53,123 nucleotides of DNA from the NCBI GenBank assembly GCA_025356815.1, contig JANXQL010000069.1, positions 1 to 53,123 on the forward strand, in the 5' to 3' direction. Shown piece after piece: positions 34,337-43,864 of the stretch (position 1 is the first letter of the stretch; each line of letters begins with the position of its first letter). Source of the DNA: Pseudomonadota bacterium (GTDB taxonomy: Bacteria; Pseudomonadota; Gammaproteobacteria; Steroidobacterales; Steroidobacteraceae). The notes beneath the pieces were generated by a model. That model had not been told where the DNA came from and made no database searches. It saw nothing but the letters and a program-made list of their open reading frames with translations. A program made the position numbers and the translations under genes.

Positions 34337-35356
34337 ATGATCGACCTGCGCAGCGACACCGTGACCCGGCCCACGCCCGCCATGCTGCAGGCGATGAGCG
34401 CGGCCCGCGTCGGCGACGACGTTTACGGCGAGGACGAGACCGTCAACGCGTTGCAGGAACGCGCCGCGACGCTGTTCGGCGTCGAGGCGGCGCTCTTCTT
34501 CCCGTCCGGCACGATGGCGAACCAGGTCGCGATCAAGATCCACACGCAGCCCGGCGACGAGGTGCTGTGCGGCGAGACCGCCCACATCTACCGGCACGAA
34601 GGGGGCGGCATTGCCGTGCATTCGGGCTGCTCGGTGCGCCTCTTGCCCGGCAGCCATGGCCGCTACACCGCAGACACCGTCCGTCGCAACATCAACCGCT
34701 CGGGCGATGCGCACTACCCGTGCACGCGACTGGTGGCGATCGAGAACACCGTCAACCTCGCCGGCGGCGTCTGCTGGGACCTGGCCGAGATCGACCGGAT
34801 CCGCGCGCTGTGCGTCGAACACAAGCTCGCCATGCACCTCGACGGGGCGCGGCTGTACAACGCGATCGTCGCCCGCGGCGACTCGCCCGCCGACTACGGC
34901 CGGCGCTTCGAGACAATCTCGATCTGCCTGTCGAAGGGGCTGGGCGCGCCGGTCGGCTCGCTGCTGCTCGGCTCGCGCGCGCACCTTGGCGCCGCGCACC
35001 GCTGGCGCAAGATCATGGGCGGCGGCATGCGCCAGGCCGGCTACCTTGCCGCGGCGGGCCTCTACGCCCTCGAGCACCATGTCGCGCGGCTCGCGCTCGA
35101 CCATGCGCGGGCCGCCCGGGTCGGTGCAGCCCTTGCGACCCTGCCGTGGGTCGCGGAGCTCGCGCCGGTGGAGACCAACATCGTGATCTGCAGGCTTGCG
35201 CCCGCGGTCGCGACCGAGCTGGTGCTCGCCCACCTGGCCGGTGCCGGCGTCCAGGCGCTGAGCATCGGCGAGGGGGTGCTGCGATTCGTGTTCCACCTCG
35301 ATGTCGGCGACGAAGACGTCGAGGTGGTGCTGGCGGCGCTGCGCGCCTACCGCTGA
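34337..35356 (+). CDS. ltaE: Low-specificity L-threonine aldolase
   Basis: This 339-residue PLP enzyme splits L-threonine or allo-threonine into glycine and acetaldehyde. Landmarks are the N-terminal [51 protein letters not shown] with the stacking His-83, [12 protein letters not shown], and the PLP Lys-200 in [13 protein letters not shown]. Length and order match the fold-type I threonine aldolase family. The ATG at 34337 has GGAG about 6 bases upstream. A TAAGAT -10-like box lies about 25 bases before it. It is followed 130 bp later by cstA, on the same strand but probably with a separate promoter. Confidence 0.95.
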   Translation: MIDLRSDTVTRPTPAMLQAMSAARVGDDVYGEDETVNALQERAATLFGVEAALFFPSGTMANQVAIKIHTQPGDEVLCGETAHIYRHEGGGIAVHSGCSVRLLPGSHGRYTADTVRRNINRSGDAHYPCTRLVAIENTVNLAGGVCWDLAEIDRIRALCVEHKLAMHLDGARLYNAIVARGDSPADYGRRFETISICLSKGLGAPVGSLLLGSRAHLGAAHRWRKIMGGGMRQAGYLAAAGLYALEHHVARLALDHARAARVGAALATLPWVAELAPVETNIVICRLAPAVATELVLAHLAGAGVQALSIGEGVLRFVFHLDVGDEDVEVVLAALRAYR

Positions 35357-35486
35357 CGCGCCGCAAAGCCGGCTAGGCAGACCTGCGGCCTGGCGGCTTT
35401 ATCTGCGACAATGGCTGATCGCCCCGGCAAGACCCGGGCCACCGGGCGGCGAGCGGCCGGGGCGTGTGTCAAGGGGGTCGAACTGC

Positions 35487-37544
35487 ATGCTGAAGAAACT
35501 CACGGGCGTCGCGCTCGCCGCCGGCGCCGCGTTCGCGCTCGGCGGCATCGCCATCAACCGCGGCGAGCCGATCAACACGCTGTGGATCCTGGCCGCCGCC
35601 GGCTGCATCTACACGCTCGGCTACCGCTTCTACGCCGCCTGGATCGCCGCCAGGGTGCTGGCGTGCGACGCCTCCCGCGCGACCCCCGCGGAACGCCTGG
35701 ACAACGGCCGTGACTACGTCCCGACGCCGAAGTGGGTGGTGTTCGGGCATCACTTCGCGGCGATCGCAGGGCCGGGTCCCCTGGTGGGGCCCACCCTCGC
35801 CGCCCAGTTCGGCTACCTGCCCGGCACGTTGTGGATCCTGATCGGCTCGGTGCTTGGCGGCTGCGTGCAGGACATGGTCGTGCTGTTCGCCTCGGTGCGC
35901 CGCGATGGCCGCACGCTCGGCCAGATGGCGCGCGATGAACTCGGCCCCATCGGCGGCGTCGCGGCGCTCATCGGCACGCTTGCGATCATGATCATCCTGA
36001 TCGCGGTGCTGTCGCTGGTCGTCGTCAACGCGATGAAGCACAGCCCGTGGGCCACCTCCACCGTGTTCGCCACCATCCCGATCGCCATGCTCGTCGGGCT
36101 CTACATGCGGTTGATCCGCCCCGGGCGGGTCGCGGAAGGCTCGGTGATCGGCGTCGCGCTGCTGCTCTTGGCCGTCGTCGGTGGCGGCTGGATCGACCAC
36201 CAGCCGGTGCTGCGCGGCTGGTTCGACCAGGAGGGTGTCACGCTCGCCTGGTTCGTGATGGGCTACGGCTTCCTGGCCGCGATCATGCCGGTGTGGCTGC
36301 TGCTTGCGCCGCGCGACTACCTGTCGACGTTCCTGAAGCTCGGCACGGTGATGCTGCTGGCCGTGTCGATCCTGCTGATGCATCCGGACCTTAAGATGCC
36401 CGCGCTGACGCGCTTCGTCGACGGCAGCGGGCCGGTATTCGCAGGCCCGCTGTTCCCGTTCGTGTTCATCACCATCGCCTGCGGGGCGATCTCGGGGTTC
36501 CATTCGCTGATCGCCAGCGGCACGACCCCGAAGCTGCTGCGCAGCGAGCGCGACATCCGCCTGGTTGGCTATGGCTCGATGCTGCTCGAGTCGCTGGTCG
36601 CGGTGATGGCGATGATCGCGGCGAGCCTGCTGGACCCGGGTGTCTACTTCGCCATCAACAGCCCGCTCGCCGCCCTCGGCGGCAGCCCCGAGGCGGTGGT
36701 GACGACCTTGAGCGGCCTGGGCTTCCCGGTAAGCGTCGCGCAGATGCAGGGCCTTGCCCACCAGGTCGGCGAGGCGACGCTGTTTGCGCGCACCGGCGGC
36801 GCACCGTCGCTCGCGGTCGGCATGGCGAGCATCCTGTCCGGCGTGTTCGGCGCCTCGCTGCTGGCGATCTGGTACCACTTCGCGATCATGTTCGAGGCCG
36901 TGTTCATCCTCACGACTCTCGACGCAGGCACGCGGGTCGGCCGCTTCATGCTGCAGGACACCCTCGGCGCGCTGTGGGCACCGCTGGGCCGCACCTCGTG
37001 GTATCCGTCGGTGCTGTTCTCGAGCGCGCTGGTGGTGGCCGCCTGGGGATACTTCCTGTACGTCGGCGTGATCGACCCGAACGGCGGCATCAACATCCTC
37101 TGGCCGCTGTTTGGAATCTCCAACCAGATGCTCGCGGCGATCGCGCTGTCGGTGATGACCGCGATCCTGCTGAAGGGCCCGCGCCCGCGCCAGGCGCTGA
37201 TCACCGCACTGCCGCTGGCGTGGCTCGCCTTCGTCACCACCGCCGCGGCCTGGGCGAAGCTGTTCAGCGCGAACCCCAAGATCGGCTTCCTCGCAGGCGC
37301 GCACGACCTCGCCGCCAGGCTCGCCGCCGGCAGCCTGCCGGCGGAGAAGGCCGCCGTCGCGGGACGGCTGATCTTCAATCAGCAGCTCGACGCGGCGCTC
37401 GCCGCCTTCTTCCTGCTCGTGCTGTGGGTCGTGATCCTCGACATGCTGCGCTTCGCCCTGCGGCGACTGCGCGGCGCGCCGGTGCCCGCGTCGCCGGAGA
37501 CGCCGTACCGCCGCTCGCAGCTGCCGGAGGCCGCCGGTGCCTGA
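35487..37544 (+). CDS. cstA: Carbon starvation protein CstA, pyruvate/peptide transporter family
   Basis: This inner-membrane protein of about 685 residues has some 15 to 18 hydrophobic helices and clear CstA signatures: YVPTPKWVVFGHHFAAIAGPGP near residue 75, LGGCVQDMVVLFAS, AIWYHFAIMFEAVFILTTLDAGTRVGRF and NGGINILWPLFGISNQMLA. CstA and its paralogue BtsT carry pyruvate or small peptides, mostly under carbon limitation. The start at 35487 follows AAGGGGG at about 9 bases. Its stop overlaps the GTG of ybdD, its usual partner, by 8 bp. E. coli CstA is 701 residues, so this is full length. Confidence 0.96.
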   Translation: MLKKLTGVALAAGAAFALGGIAINRGEPINTLWILAAAGCIYTLGYRFYAAWIAARVLACDASRATPAERLDNGRDYVPTPKWVVFGHHFAAIAGPGPLVGPTLAAQFGYLPGTLWILIGSVLGGCVQDMVVLFASVRRDGRTLGQMARDELGPIGGVAALIGTLAIMIILIAVLSLVVVNAMKHSPWATSTVFATIPIAMLVGLYMRLIRPGRVAEGSVIGVALLLLAVVGGGWIDHQPVLRGWFDQEGVTLAWFVMGYGFLAAIMPVWLLLAPRDYLSTFLKLGTVMLLAVSILLMHPDLKMPALTRFVDGSGPVFAGPLFPFVFITIACGAISGFHSLIASGTTPKLLRSERDIRLVGYGSMLLESLVAVMAMIAASLLDPGVYFAINSPLAALGGSPEAVVTTLSGLGFPVSVAQMQGLAHQVGEATLFARTGGAPSLAVGMASILSGVFGASLLAIWYHFAIMFEAVFILTTLDAGTRVGRFMLQDTLGALWAPLGRTSWYPSVLFSSALVVAAWGYFLYVGVIDPNGGINILWPLFGISNQMLAAIALSVMTAILLKGPRPRQALITALPLAWLAFVTTAAAWAKLFSANPKIGFLAGAHDLAARLAAGSLPAEKAAVAGRLIFNQQLDAALAAFFLLVLWVVILDMLRFALRRLRGAPVPASPETPYRRSQLPEAAGA

Positions 37545-37728
37545 TCGCCTGCGTCGGCTGCTGCAGGCGTGCGGCGAAGTGCTGCAGGGCGCGTTCGGTA
37601 CCGACGCGTACGCGCGCTATCGCGCCCACCACGCGAGCCACCACCCGGGTGAGACGCCCAAGGACCGGGCGACGTACTTCCGCGAGCAGCAGCGCGAGCG
37701 CTGGGAGGGGATCAACCGGTGCTGCTGA
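37537..37728 (+). CDS. ybdD: YbdD/YjiX family small protein (DUF466)
   Basis: This 63-residue protein matches the small cytoplasmic partner that follows cstA or btsT in many proteobacteria (PF04328). It contains the typical GTDAYARYRAHHASHHPGE core and ends in YFREQQRERWEG. The GTG start at 37537 overlaps the cstA stop. It is reported to be needed for transporter function in related systems. Its tail ends INRCC. Length and layout are standard. Confidence 0.93.
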   Translation: MPDRLRRLLQACGEVLQGAFGTDAYARYRAHHASHHPGETPKDRATYFREQQRERWEGINRCC

Positions 37729-37741
37729 GCACGTGCCCGAC

Positions 37742-39091
37742 ATGACTCCGACCCCGCGCCTGACGATCGCCCAGTGGCGCGTGCTGGCAGCGGTCTGGCT
37801 GGGCTGGGGCTTCGATGTCTTCGACGCGATGCTGCTGAACTTCGTCGCCCCCAACTGCATCCCGACGCTGCTCGGCCTGCCGCTGGGCTCGGCCGCGGCG
37901 CGCGCCGCGACCAGCCAGTGGATCGGCATCCTGACCGCGCTTCTGCTGGTGGGATGGGCCGTGGGCGGGATCGTGTTCGGGCACCTGGCCGACCGCATCG
38001 GGCGGCGCCGCGCACTGATGCTGACGATCACGGTCTACGCGCTCGGCACCGGCGCCTCGGCGTTCGCGCCGTCGCTCGGCGTGCTGGTGCTGTGCCGCAT
38101 CGTCGCGAGCCTGGGCATCGGCGGCGAGTTCGCGACGGGCGCCACGCTGATTGCCGAGACCGTACCCGAGCGCCATCGGCTGGTGGCCGGGGCGTTCCTG
38201 CAGACCGCCTCGCCGCTGGGCTTGTTCCTCGCGACCTTCGTCACCTGGGCGATCGCAGGCCGCTGGCTACCCGACGCGCCGGCCGAGTCGTGGCGCTGGG
38301 TGCTCGGCGCGGGGCTCGCGCCGATCCTGGTCGTGCTGCTGTTGCGCTCCGGCAGCGCCCTGCCGGACGCGCCGGCGCCGGTCGCGAACCGGCCGGGCCT
38401 CGCAGGTTCGCTTGCGCTGCTGTTCGGGCCTGAGCTGCGCGCCGCGACGTTTTCGGCGCTGGCGATGTCGGTCCTGGGGCTGTTCACCTGGTGGAGCTGC
38501 AACGCGTTCCTGCCGACGATCGGATTTGGCCTGGGCACGCGCCTCGCCGAGGCACAAGGCCTGAGCGGCGCCGTGGCGGTGTCGTTCGCGGAATCCTGGA
38601 AGGCGGCGGCCGGGTTCTGGTTCAACATCGGCGGCGTCGCAGGCTCGATGCTGACCGTCCCGGTCGCGCGCCGCTTCGGCCGCCGCGGCATGTTCGCGAT
38701 CTACTACCTCGTCGGCGCAGCCTCGCTGCTACTGGCCTTCGCGCCGGACTGGTCGCCTGCGGTGACGCTGCGGCTGACGTTCCTGATCGGCCTTGCGATC
38801 TATGGACTGTTCGGCGCCTTCGCCTTCTACCTGCCCGAGCTGTACCCGCCGGCGGTGCGCGGTCTGGGCGCCGGGTTTTCGTTCAATATCGGCCGGATGG
38901 GCGCGGCGCTGGGGCCGTTCCTGGTCGGCGCCTACTCCGCGCGCCAGCTCGACACCACCGCCGGCGCGCTGACCGCGCTGACCTGGCTTGCGGTGCTGCC
39001 GGCGACCGCGGCGCTGCTGACGCCGTTCATCGTCGAGACCCGCGGCCGCATCCCCGAGCGTGCCGTTGCCGCCTCGCCGGCCAGCCCGTAG
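37742..39091 (+). CDS. MFS transporter, aromatic-acid/metabolite symporter type
   Basis: This 449-residue membrane protein has 12 likely helices and Major Facilitator signatures: WGFDVFDAMLLNFVAP in helix 1, the loop 2-3 motif GHLADRIGRRRALM, and RIVASLGIGGEFATGATLIAE in helices 4-5, which resembles sugar- or acid-proton symporters. A basic RRFGRRG motif follows helix 8. It probably imports an organic acid with protons; the substrate cannot be read. It lies 13 bp after ybdD and may share the cstA transcript, suggesting organic-acid uptake. Start: ATG at 37742, next to the family's first helix; a GTG nine bases upstream is possible. Confidence 0.9.
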   Translation: MTPTPRLTIAQWRVLAAVWLGWGFDVFDAMLLNFVAPNCIPTLLGLPLGSAAARAATSQWIGILTALLLVGWAVGGIVFGHLADRIGRRRALMLTITVYALGTGASAFAPSLGVLVLCRIVASLGIGGEFATGATLIAETVPERHRLVAGAFLQTASPLGLFLATFVTWAIAGRWLPDAPAESWRWVLGAGLAPILVVLLLRSGSALPDAPAPVANRPGLAGSLALLFGPELRAATFSALAMSVLGLFTWWSCNAFLPTIGFGLGTRLAEAQGLSGAVAVSFAESWKAAAGFWFNIGGVAGSMLTVPVARRFGRRGMFAIYYLVGAASLLLAFAPDWSPAVTLRLTFLIGLAIYGLFGAFAFYLPELYPPAVRGLGAGFSFNIGRMGAALGPFLVGAYSARQLDTTAGALTALTWLAVLPATAALLTPFIVETRGRIPERAVAASPASP

Positions 39092-39139
39092 GATGCGCCC
39101 GCCGGGTGACCGACCGGCGCCTCCCGAGCCGACCGCCCG

Positions 39140-39937
39140 ATGAGTGACACGCCGCTGACCGCCCTCGCCCTCGGCCTCGTCGAGGGCATCACCGAGTTCC
39201 TGCCGGTCTCCTCGACGGGCCACCTGATCGTGATCGGCGACCTGCTCGGCTTCACCGGCGGTGCCTCCAAGCTGTTCGATGTCGTCATCCAGCTCGGCGC
39301 GATCCTCGCCGTCTGCTGGCTGTACCGTGTGAAGCTGTGGCGCACGGCGATCACGCTCGGCGGCGAGCCGCGCTCGCGCCGCTTCGTGCAGAACGTGCTG
39401 CTCGCGTTCGTGCCTGCCGTCGTGATCGGCCTTGCCGCACACGACTTCATCAAGCGCGTGCTGTTCTCGCCCATGGTGGTCGCCTGGGCGTTCATCGTCG
39501 GCGGCATCGCGATCCTGCTGGTGGAGCGCTACCGCCCCGCCGCGACGATCACCAGTACCGAGACGATGCCTGCGCCGACCGCCCTCAAGATCGGGCTGTT
39601 CCAGTGCCTGGCGATGATTCCGGGCACCTCACGCTCGGGCGCCACGATCGTCGGCGCCCTGCTGTTGGGCGTGACGCGCGAGGCGGCGACCGAGTTCTCG
39701 TTCTTCCTCGCGATCCCGACGATGGCCGGGGCCACCGCGCTCGACCTGTGGAAGGCGCGCCATGACGCGGTCGAGGGCCAGTGGCTGCTGATCGGAATTG
39801 GCTTTCTGGTCGCGTTCCTCTCGGCGCTCGTGGTCGTGCGTGGGCTGGTGGGCTTCGTCAGCCGTCACGGCTTCGGCCCGTTCGCCTGGTACCGCATCGC
39901 GGCAGGCATCGGCATCCTCGCGCTGCTGGCGCGCTGA
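39140..39937 (+). CDS. uppP: Undecaprenyl-diphosphatase UppP (BacA)
   Basis: UppP removes a phosphate from undecaprenyl diphosphate to recycle the lipid carrier of peptidoglycan and surface polysaccharides, and confers basal bacitracin resistance. The 265-residue protein has eight helices and both active-site motifs: EGITEFLPVSSTGH (15-28) and PGTSRSGATIVG in the second half. Length is normal. It follows the MFS gene by 48 bp and converges on the small feo-linked gene, 19 bp between stops. It fits the sugar-nucleotide genes on the opposite strand as part of envelope glycan synthesis. Confidence 0.96.
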   Translation: MSDTPLTALALGLVEGITEFLPVSSTGHLIVIGDLLGFTGGASKLFDVVIQLGAILAVCWLYRVKLWRTAITLGGEPRSRRFVQNVLLAFVPAVVIGLAAHDFIKRVLFSPMVVAWAFIVGGIAILLVERYRPAATITSTETMPAPTALKIGLFQCLAMIPGTSRSGATIVGALLLGVTREAATEFSFFLAIPTMAGATALDLWKARHDAVEGQWLLIGIGFLVAFLSALVVVRGLVGFVSRHGFGPFAWYRIAAGIGILALLAR

Positions 39938-39956
39938 CGGATCGCCCGGACGCCGC

Positions 39957-40166
39957 TCAGCCGCGCGGCAACGGCGGGCGACCCCCGCCGCAGGCATCGC
40001 AGCCCTGCTGGCCGGCGATCCAGATCCTCACCCGGTCCGGCACCCGCCCCGCGAGCCTGCGCGCGATCGCGGCGCGCCACGCGAGCGGCAGCAGCACCTT
40101 CAGCGCGTACAGCACACTCACGGCGACCACGAACGCAACCACAGCAAGCTCGAGCGGCGCGCTCAC
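39957..40166 (-). CDS. Small membrane protein with CxxC, third gene of the feo operon
   Basis: This 69-residue protein has one N-terminal membrane helix (about 6-27), a basic stretch (RRLAGRVPDRVRIW) and a cysteine motif GCDACGG near the C-terminus. Its GTG overlaps the feoB stop as GTGA, so it is coupled to FeoB. It resembles the small DUF6587-type proteins found after feoB in Xanthomonadales relatives. It is not the winged-helix FeoC of enterics. The cysteine pair could bind iron or act in redox chemistry, but that is inference. Confidence 0.75.
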   Translation of the reverse strand: MSAPLELAVVAFVVAVSVLYALKVLLPLAWRAAIARRLAGRVPDRVRIWIAGQQGCDACGGGRPPLPRG

Positions 40167-42064
40167 GGGGTCCCCAGCAGCCAGCGGCTGAGATGATAGG
40201 TCAGCCCCGCGGCGACGTAGGCAAGCGCGAACAGGTAGCCGGCCATCAGTGCCGGGTAGCGCCACGAGTTCGTCTCGCGTCGCACGACCGCGAGCGTCGA
40301 CAGGCACTGCGGCGCGAACACGTACCAGGCGAGCAGCGCAAGCGCGGTCGGCAGGCTCCATGAACGGGCGATCAGGGGCGCGAGCTGACCGGCGACATCA
40401 TCACCGGTCGCCGCCAGGGAATAGACCGTGCCGAGGGCACCGACGGCGACTTCGCGCGCCGCCATTCCCGGCACCAGCGCGATCGAGATCTGCCAGTTGA
40501 AGCCGATCGGCGCGAACACGTGCGCAAGCACGGCGCCGATGCGGCCGGCGACGCTCCACTCGATCGGCGCGCCGGTGAAGCCCGGCGGGGGCCTTGGCAC
40601 GCTGGCCAGGAACCACAGCACGATCATCAGCGCGAGGATGGTCGTGCCCACCCGCCGCAGGAACACCTCGACGCGCTGCGCGAGCCCGATCAGAAGGTTG
40701 CGCAGGCTCGGCCAATGGTAGGTCGGCAGCTCCATCTGCAGGGGGTGCACCGCCTGCCGGCCGGCGAAACGCTGGAGCAGAAGGGCGACCAGCAGCGCAC
40801 TGGCGACGCCCCCGGCATAGAGCACGAACAGCACGAGTCCCTGCAGCTCGATGCCGAAGGACAGTGTCCGCGCGGGGATGAATGCGCCGATCAGCAGCGC
40901 GTAGACGGGCAGGCGCGCCGAACACGTCATCAGCGGCGCGATCATGATCGTCACCAGCCGGTCGCGGGGGTTTGGGATGGTGCGGGTCGCGAGGATGCCG
41001 GGGATCGCGCAGGCGAAGCTCGACAGCAGCGGGATGAAGGAGCGACCGGACAGCCCCACCCCGCCCATCAGCCGATCCAGCAGGAATGCCGCGCGCGGCA
41101 GGTAGCCGGAGTCCTCGAGCAGCAGGATGAAGGCGAACAGCAGCACGATCTGTGGCAGGAACACCAGCACGCTGCCGGCACCGGCGAGCACGCCGTCGAT
41201 CAGCAGGCTGCGCAGCAGCCCGGGCGGCACGAACATCGCCACCCCCGTGGCGCACCAGCTCACCAGCTCGCTGAGCACCCCCATGGAGGGTTTCGCGAGG
41301 CTGAACACCGCCTGGAACATCGCAAACAGCGTGACGGCCAGGATCAGGGGGCCTGCGAGCGGATGCAGCACCACACGGTCGATGCGGTCGGAGACCGTGT
41401 CGAATGGCACCTCCGCGAGTCCCAGCCGCTCGAGCAGCCGCTCGACGGTGAGCTGGTCGGCAGCGACCGCCGACAGGTCGGCTGCGATCGCCGCGCTGTC
41501 GTCGCGTCGCACGGCCGGCGTGCCCGGGGCACCCACGGCCGCCGGCGCCGGCAGGTGCGACAGGTGCTCGATGAGCGCACGCGCGCCATGGGCCCGGATG
41601 CCGACCGTCTCGATCACCGGCACGCCCAGCTCCGCCGACAGGCGCGCGGCGTCGACGCGCAGCCCCCGGTGGCGGGCGAGGTCGACCATGTTGAGGGCGA
41701 TCACCAGCGGATGTCCGACCCGCAGCAGCGCCAGCACCAGGCGCAGGTGACGGCGCAAATTGGTGGCGTCGACGACCGCGACCACGAGGTCCGGCAGCGG
41801 CTCGTCGGCCAGCTTGCCCAGCACGAAGTCGCAGGTGATCTGCTCGTCCGGCGTCCGCGGCCGCAAGCTGTAGGCACCGGGCAGGTCGAGCACGCGCACG
41901 GCGCGACCGGCCGACGCGACCAGCCGACCTTCTTTGCGCTCGACCGTCACGCCGGCGTAGTTGCCGATCTTCTGGCGGCTACCGGTCAACAGGTTGAACA
42001 GCGCGGTCTTGCCGCAGTTCGGATTGCCCACCAGCGCCACGAGCGGCTCGGCAGCGGCGCTCAT
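40163..42064 (-). CDS. feoB: Ferrous iron transport protein FeoB
   Basis: FeoB imports Fe(II) across the inner membrane. The 633-residue protein has an N-terminal G domain with G1 GNPNCGKT, switch IGNYAGVTVE, G3 DLPGAYSL and G4 NMVD, then a helical GDI-like domain and the membrane part. The Gate motifs are recognisable (LLSSFACAIPGILATRTI, with the conserved Cys; VPGMAAREVAVG). The ATG at 42064 overlaps the feoA stop as ATGA; a longer frame upstream is inside feoA. It is shorter than E. coli FeoB (773) but within the range of the family. Confidence 0.95.
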   Translation of the reverse strand: MSAAAEPLVALVGNPNCGKTALFNLLTGSRQKIGNYAGVTVERKEGRLVASAGRAVRVLDLPGAYSLRPRTPDEQITCDFVLGKLADEPLPDLVVAVVDATNLRRHLRLVLALLRVGHPLVIALNMVDLARHRGLRVDAARLSAELGVPVIETVGIRAHGARALIEHLSHLPAPAAVGAPGTPAVRRDDSAAIAADLSAVAADQLTVERLLERLGLAEVPFDTVSDRIDRVVLHPLAGPLILAVTLFAMFQAVFSLAKPSMGVLSELVSWCATGVAMFVPPGLLRSLLIDGVLAGAGSVLVFLPQIVLLFAFILLLEDSGYLPRAAFLLDRLMGGVGLSGRSFIPLLSSFACAIPGILATRTIPNPRDRLVTIMIAPLMTCSARLPVYALLIGAFIPARTLSFGIELQGLVLFVLYAGGVASALLVALLLQRFAGRQAVHPLQMELPTYHWPSLRNLLIGLAQRVEVFLRRVGTTILALMIVLWFLASVPRPPPGFTGAPIEWSVAGRIGAVLAHVFAPIGFNWQISIALVPGMAAREVAVGALGTVYSLAATGDDVAGQLAPLIARSWSLPTALALLAWYVFAPQCLSTLAVVRRETNSWRYPALMAGYLFALAYVAAGLTYHLSRWLLGTP

Positions 42065-42372
42065 CGCGATGCCGCGTCCAGCGGCAGCACCCGGATGCAA
42101 TCGGCTTCGGCGCGGCGCAACGCGAAGGTGCCGCTGCCGACGCGCACGGCCAGCGGATCGCCGAAGGGCGCCCGCGCGAGCACCCGCACACGCTCGCCGG
42201 CAAGGAAACCCAGCTCGGCGAGCCGTTCGGGCAGGTCCGCCCCGCCGGGGCCGGCCGGCGCAAGCACAGCCAGGATCCGTGCATCGGTCATGGCCGTCAG
42301 GGCGCCAAGCCCAATGGCGCCCGCGAGGGCGGGCAGCGCCACGTCATGGGGCAAGGGAAACTCTCCGCTCAT
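42061..42372 (-). CDS. feoA: Ferrous iron transport accessory protein FeoA
   Basis: This protein of 103 residues has an SH3-like FeoA domain: LPERLAELGFLAGERVRVLARAP, DPLAVRVGSGTFALRRAEADCIRV. It assists FeoB. It is longer than most FeoA (75-85), with an extra N-terminal segment MSGEFPLPHDVALPAL. The ATG at 42372 is the last good start before this segment; frame continuation upstream has no match. Its stop overlaps feoB (ATGA). The manB gene ends 82 bp upstream, so the feo operon may have its own promoter, but none is clear. Confidence 0.88.
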   Translation of the reverse strand: MSGEFPLPHDVALPALAGAIGLGALTAMTDARILAVLAPAGPGGADLPERLAELGFLAGERVRVLARAPFGDPLAVRVGSGTFALRRAEADCIRVLPLDAASR

Positions 42373-42454
42373 CGGCGCAAGTGTAATTGAGAACGCGTCT
42401 GAGTCGCTCGGCCAATCTCCGGGGGCGTGACGTCCGTCTCGCGCCATCGCCGCC

Positions 42455-43828
42455 TCAGTGATCCGTCGCGATCGCCCCCAGCGTGTTGAGAAAGTCGAGG
42501 ATTTCCGCCGTCTTGGCCTTCATCAGCGCGATGTCGCCCCGGCTCTCCACGTTCAGCCGCAACAGCGGTTCGGTGTTGGAGGAGCGCAGGTTCAGGCGCC
42601 AAGCCCCGAACTCGAGCGACAGCCCGTCCGTGTCGTCGCGGACGATCGCCGCGCCGACGTACTTCGCCTCGACCGCCGCGATGGCGACCGGGCCGTCCGG
42701 GACCCGACGGTTGATCTCGCCGCTGGACGGGAACATCCGCACGCGTTCGTCCACCAGCGAGGCGAGCGACTGGCCGGTCTCGGACAGCACCTGCGCGAGC
42801 ACCAGCCACGGGATCATGCCGCTGTCGCAGTAGGCGAAGTCTCGAAAGTAGTGGTGCGCGCTCATCTCGCCGCCGTAGACCGCGTCGACGCGGCGCATTT
42901 CCGCCTTGATGAAGGCATGCCCGGACTTGCACTGCACGGCGCGGCCGCCGAGTTCGCGCACGAGGTCGATCGTGTTCCAGGTCAGGCGCGGGTCATGGAT
43001 GATCGTGGCGCCCGGCGTGCGCTTGAGGAACACCGAGGCCAGCAGGCCGACGATGTAGTAGCCCTCGATGAACTTGCCCTCGGCATCGAAGAAGAAGCAG
43101 CGGTCGTAGTCGCCGTCCCAGGCGATCCCCATGTCGGCTTTGGTGCGACGGATCGCCTCGATGACCGGCGCGTGGTTCTGCTCCAGCATCGGGTTGGGGA
43201 CACCGTTCGGGAAGGTGCCGTCCGGCTGGTGGAACACCTTGACGAACTCGAACGGCAGGTGCGGCTCGAGCTTGTCGACGACGAGCCCGGCCCCGCCGTT
43301 GCCGGCGTTGCAGACGATCTTCAATGGCTTGAGCCGGGCGCGGTCCACGTACGACAGCAGATGCTCGAGGTAGCGCGGGCCGGTGTCGAGCTCGGTGACG
43401 GTGCCGCGGCGCGCAGGCGCCGGGAACGCGGCGGCCTCGGCGAAGCGGCGGATGTCTTGCAGGCCCGTGTCGCCCGAGATCGGCCGCGACCCCTCGCGCA
43501 CGAACTTCATGCCGTTGTAGTCGGGCGGGTTGTGGCTGGCCGTCACCATGATTCCGCCGTCGAGGCCGAGCGCAAAGGTCGCGAAGTACACCCCTTCCGT
43601 GCCGCACAGGCCGATGTCGACGACGTCGACCCCAGCGTCGACCAGGCCCTGGATCACGCTCTGCGCAAGCTGTGCGCTCGACAGGCGGATGTCGCGACCG
43701 ACGCAGATCCGCTTGGGGCAGAGGAACTGCGCATAGCCCCGCGCCACCCGATAGGCGATGTCCGGGTTCAGCTCGGTCGGGATCCGGCCACGCAGGTCGT
43801 AGGCCTTGAAGGAGGTTATCGGTGCCAT
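42455..43828 (-). CDS. manB: Phosphomannomutase/phosphoglucomutase
   Basis: This 457-residue alpha-D-phosphohexomutase converts mannose-6-phosphate to mannose-1-phosphate (and often glucose phosphates). The phosphoserine is Ser-98 in VTASHNPP, the metal loop is DGDYDR (238-243), the sugar loop is GGEMSAHHYFRD and the phosphate-binding loop is RSSNTEPLLRLNVE. The length is that of AlgC/CpsG. It follows manC by 60 bp, with a perfect 10-bp hairpin in the gap. Together the two genes make GDP-mannose for exopolysaccharide or LPS. A dual mutase role (AlgC-like) is likely but unproven. Confidence 0.95.
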   Translation of the reverse strand: MAPITSFKAYDLRGRIPTELNPDIAYRVARGYAQFLCPKRICVGRDIRLSSAQLAQSVIQGLVDAGVDVVDIGLCGTEGVYFATFALGLDGGIMVTASHNPPDYNGMKFVREGSRPISGDTGLQDIRRFAEAAAFPAPARRGTVTELDTGPRYLEHLLSYVDRARLKPLKIVCNAGNGGAGLVVDKLEPHLPFEFVKVFHQPDGTFPNGVPNPMLEQNHAPVIEAIRRTKADMGIAWDGDYDRCFFFDAEGKFIEGYYIVGLLASVFLKRTPGATIIHDPRLTWNTIDLVRELGGRAVQCKSGHAFIKAEMRRVDAVYGGEMSAHHYFRDFAYCDSGMIPWLVLAQVLSETGQSLASLVDERVRMFPSSGEINRRVPDGPVAIAAVEAKYVGAAIVRDDTDGLSLEFGAWRLNLRSSNTEPLLRLNVESRGDIALMKAKTAEILDFLNTLGAIATDH

Positions 43829-43864
43829 CGGCGGTCGCTCCGCAATCGTTGTCTGTGGAAATCT

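Noticed and set aside
35469-37304. 611-codon minus-strand frame
   Set aside because: Antisense shadow of cstA, rich in His, Arg, Gln and Glu, as produced by reading a GC-rich gene backwards.
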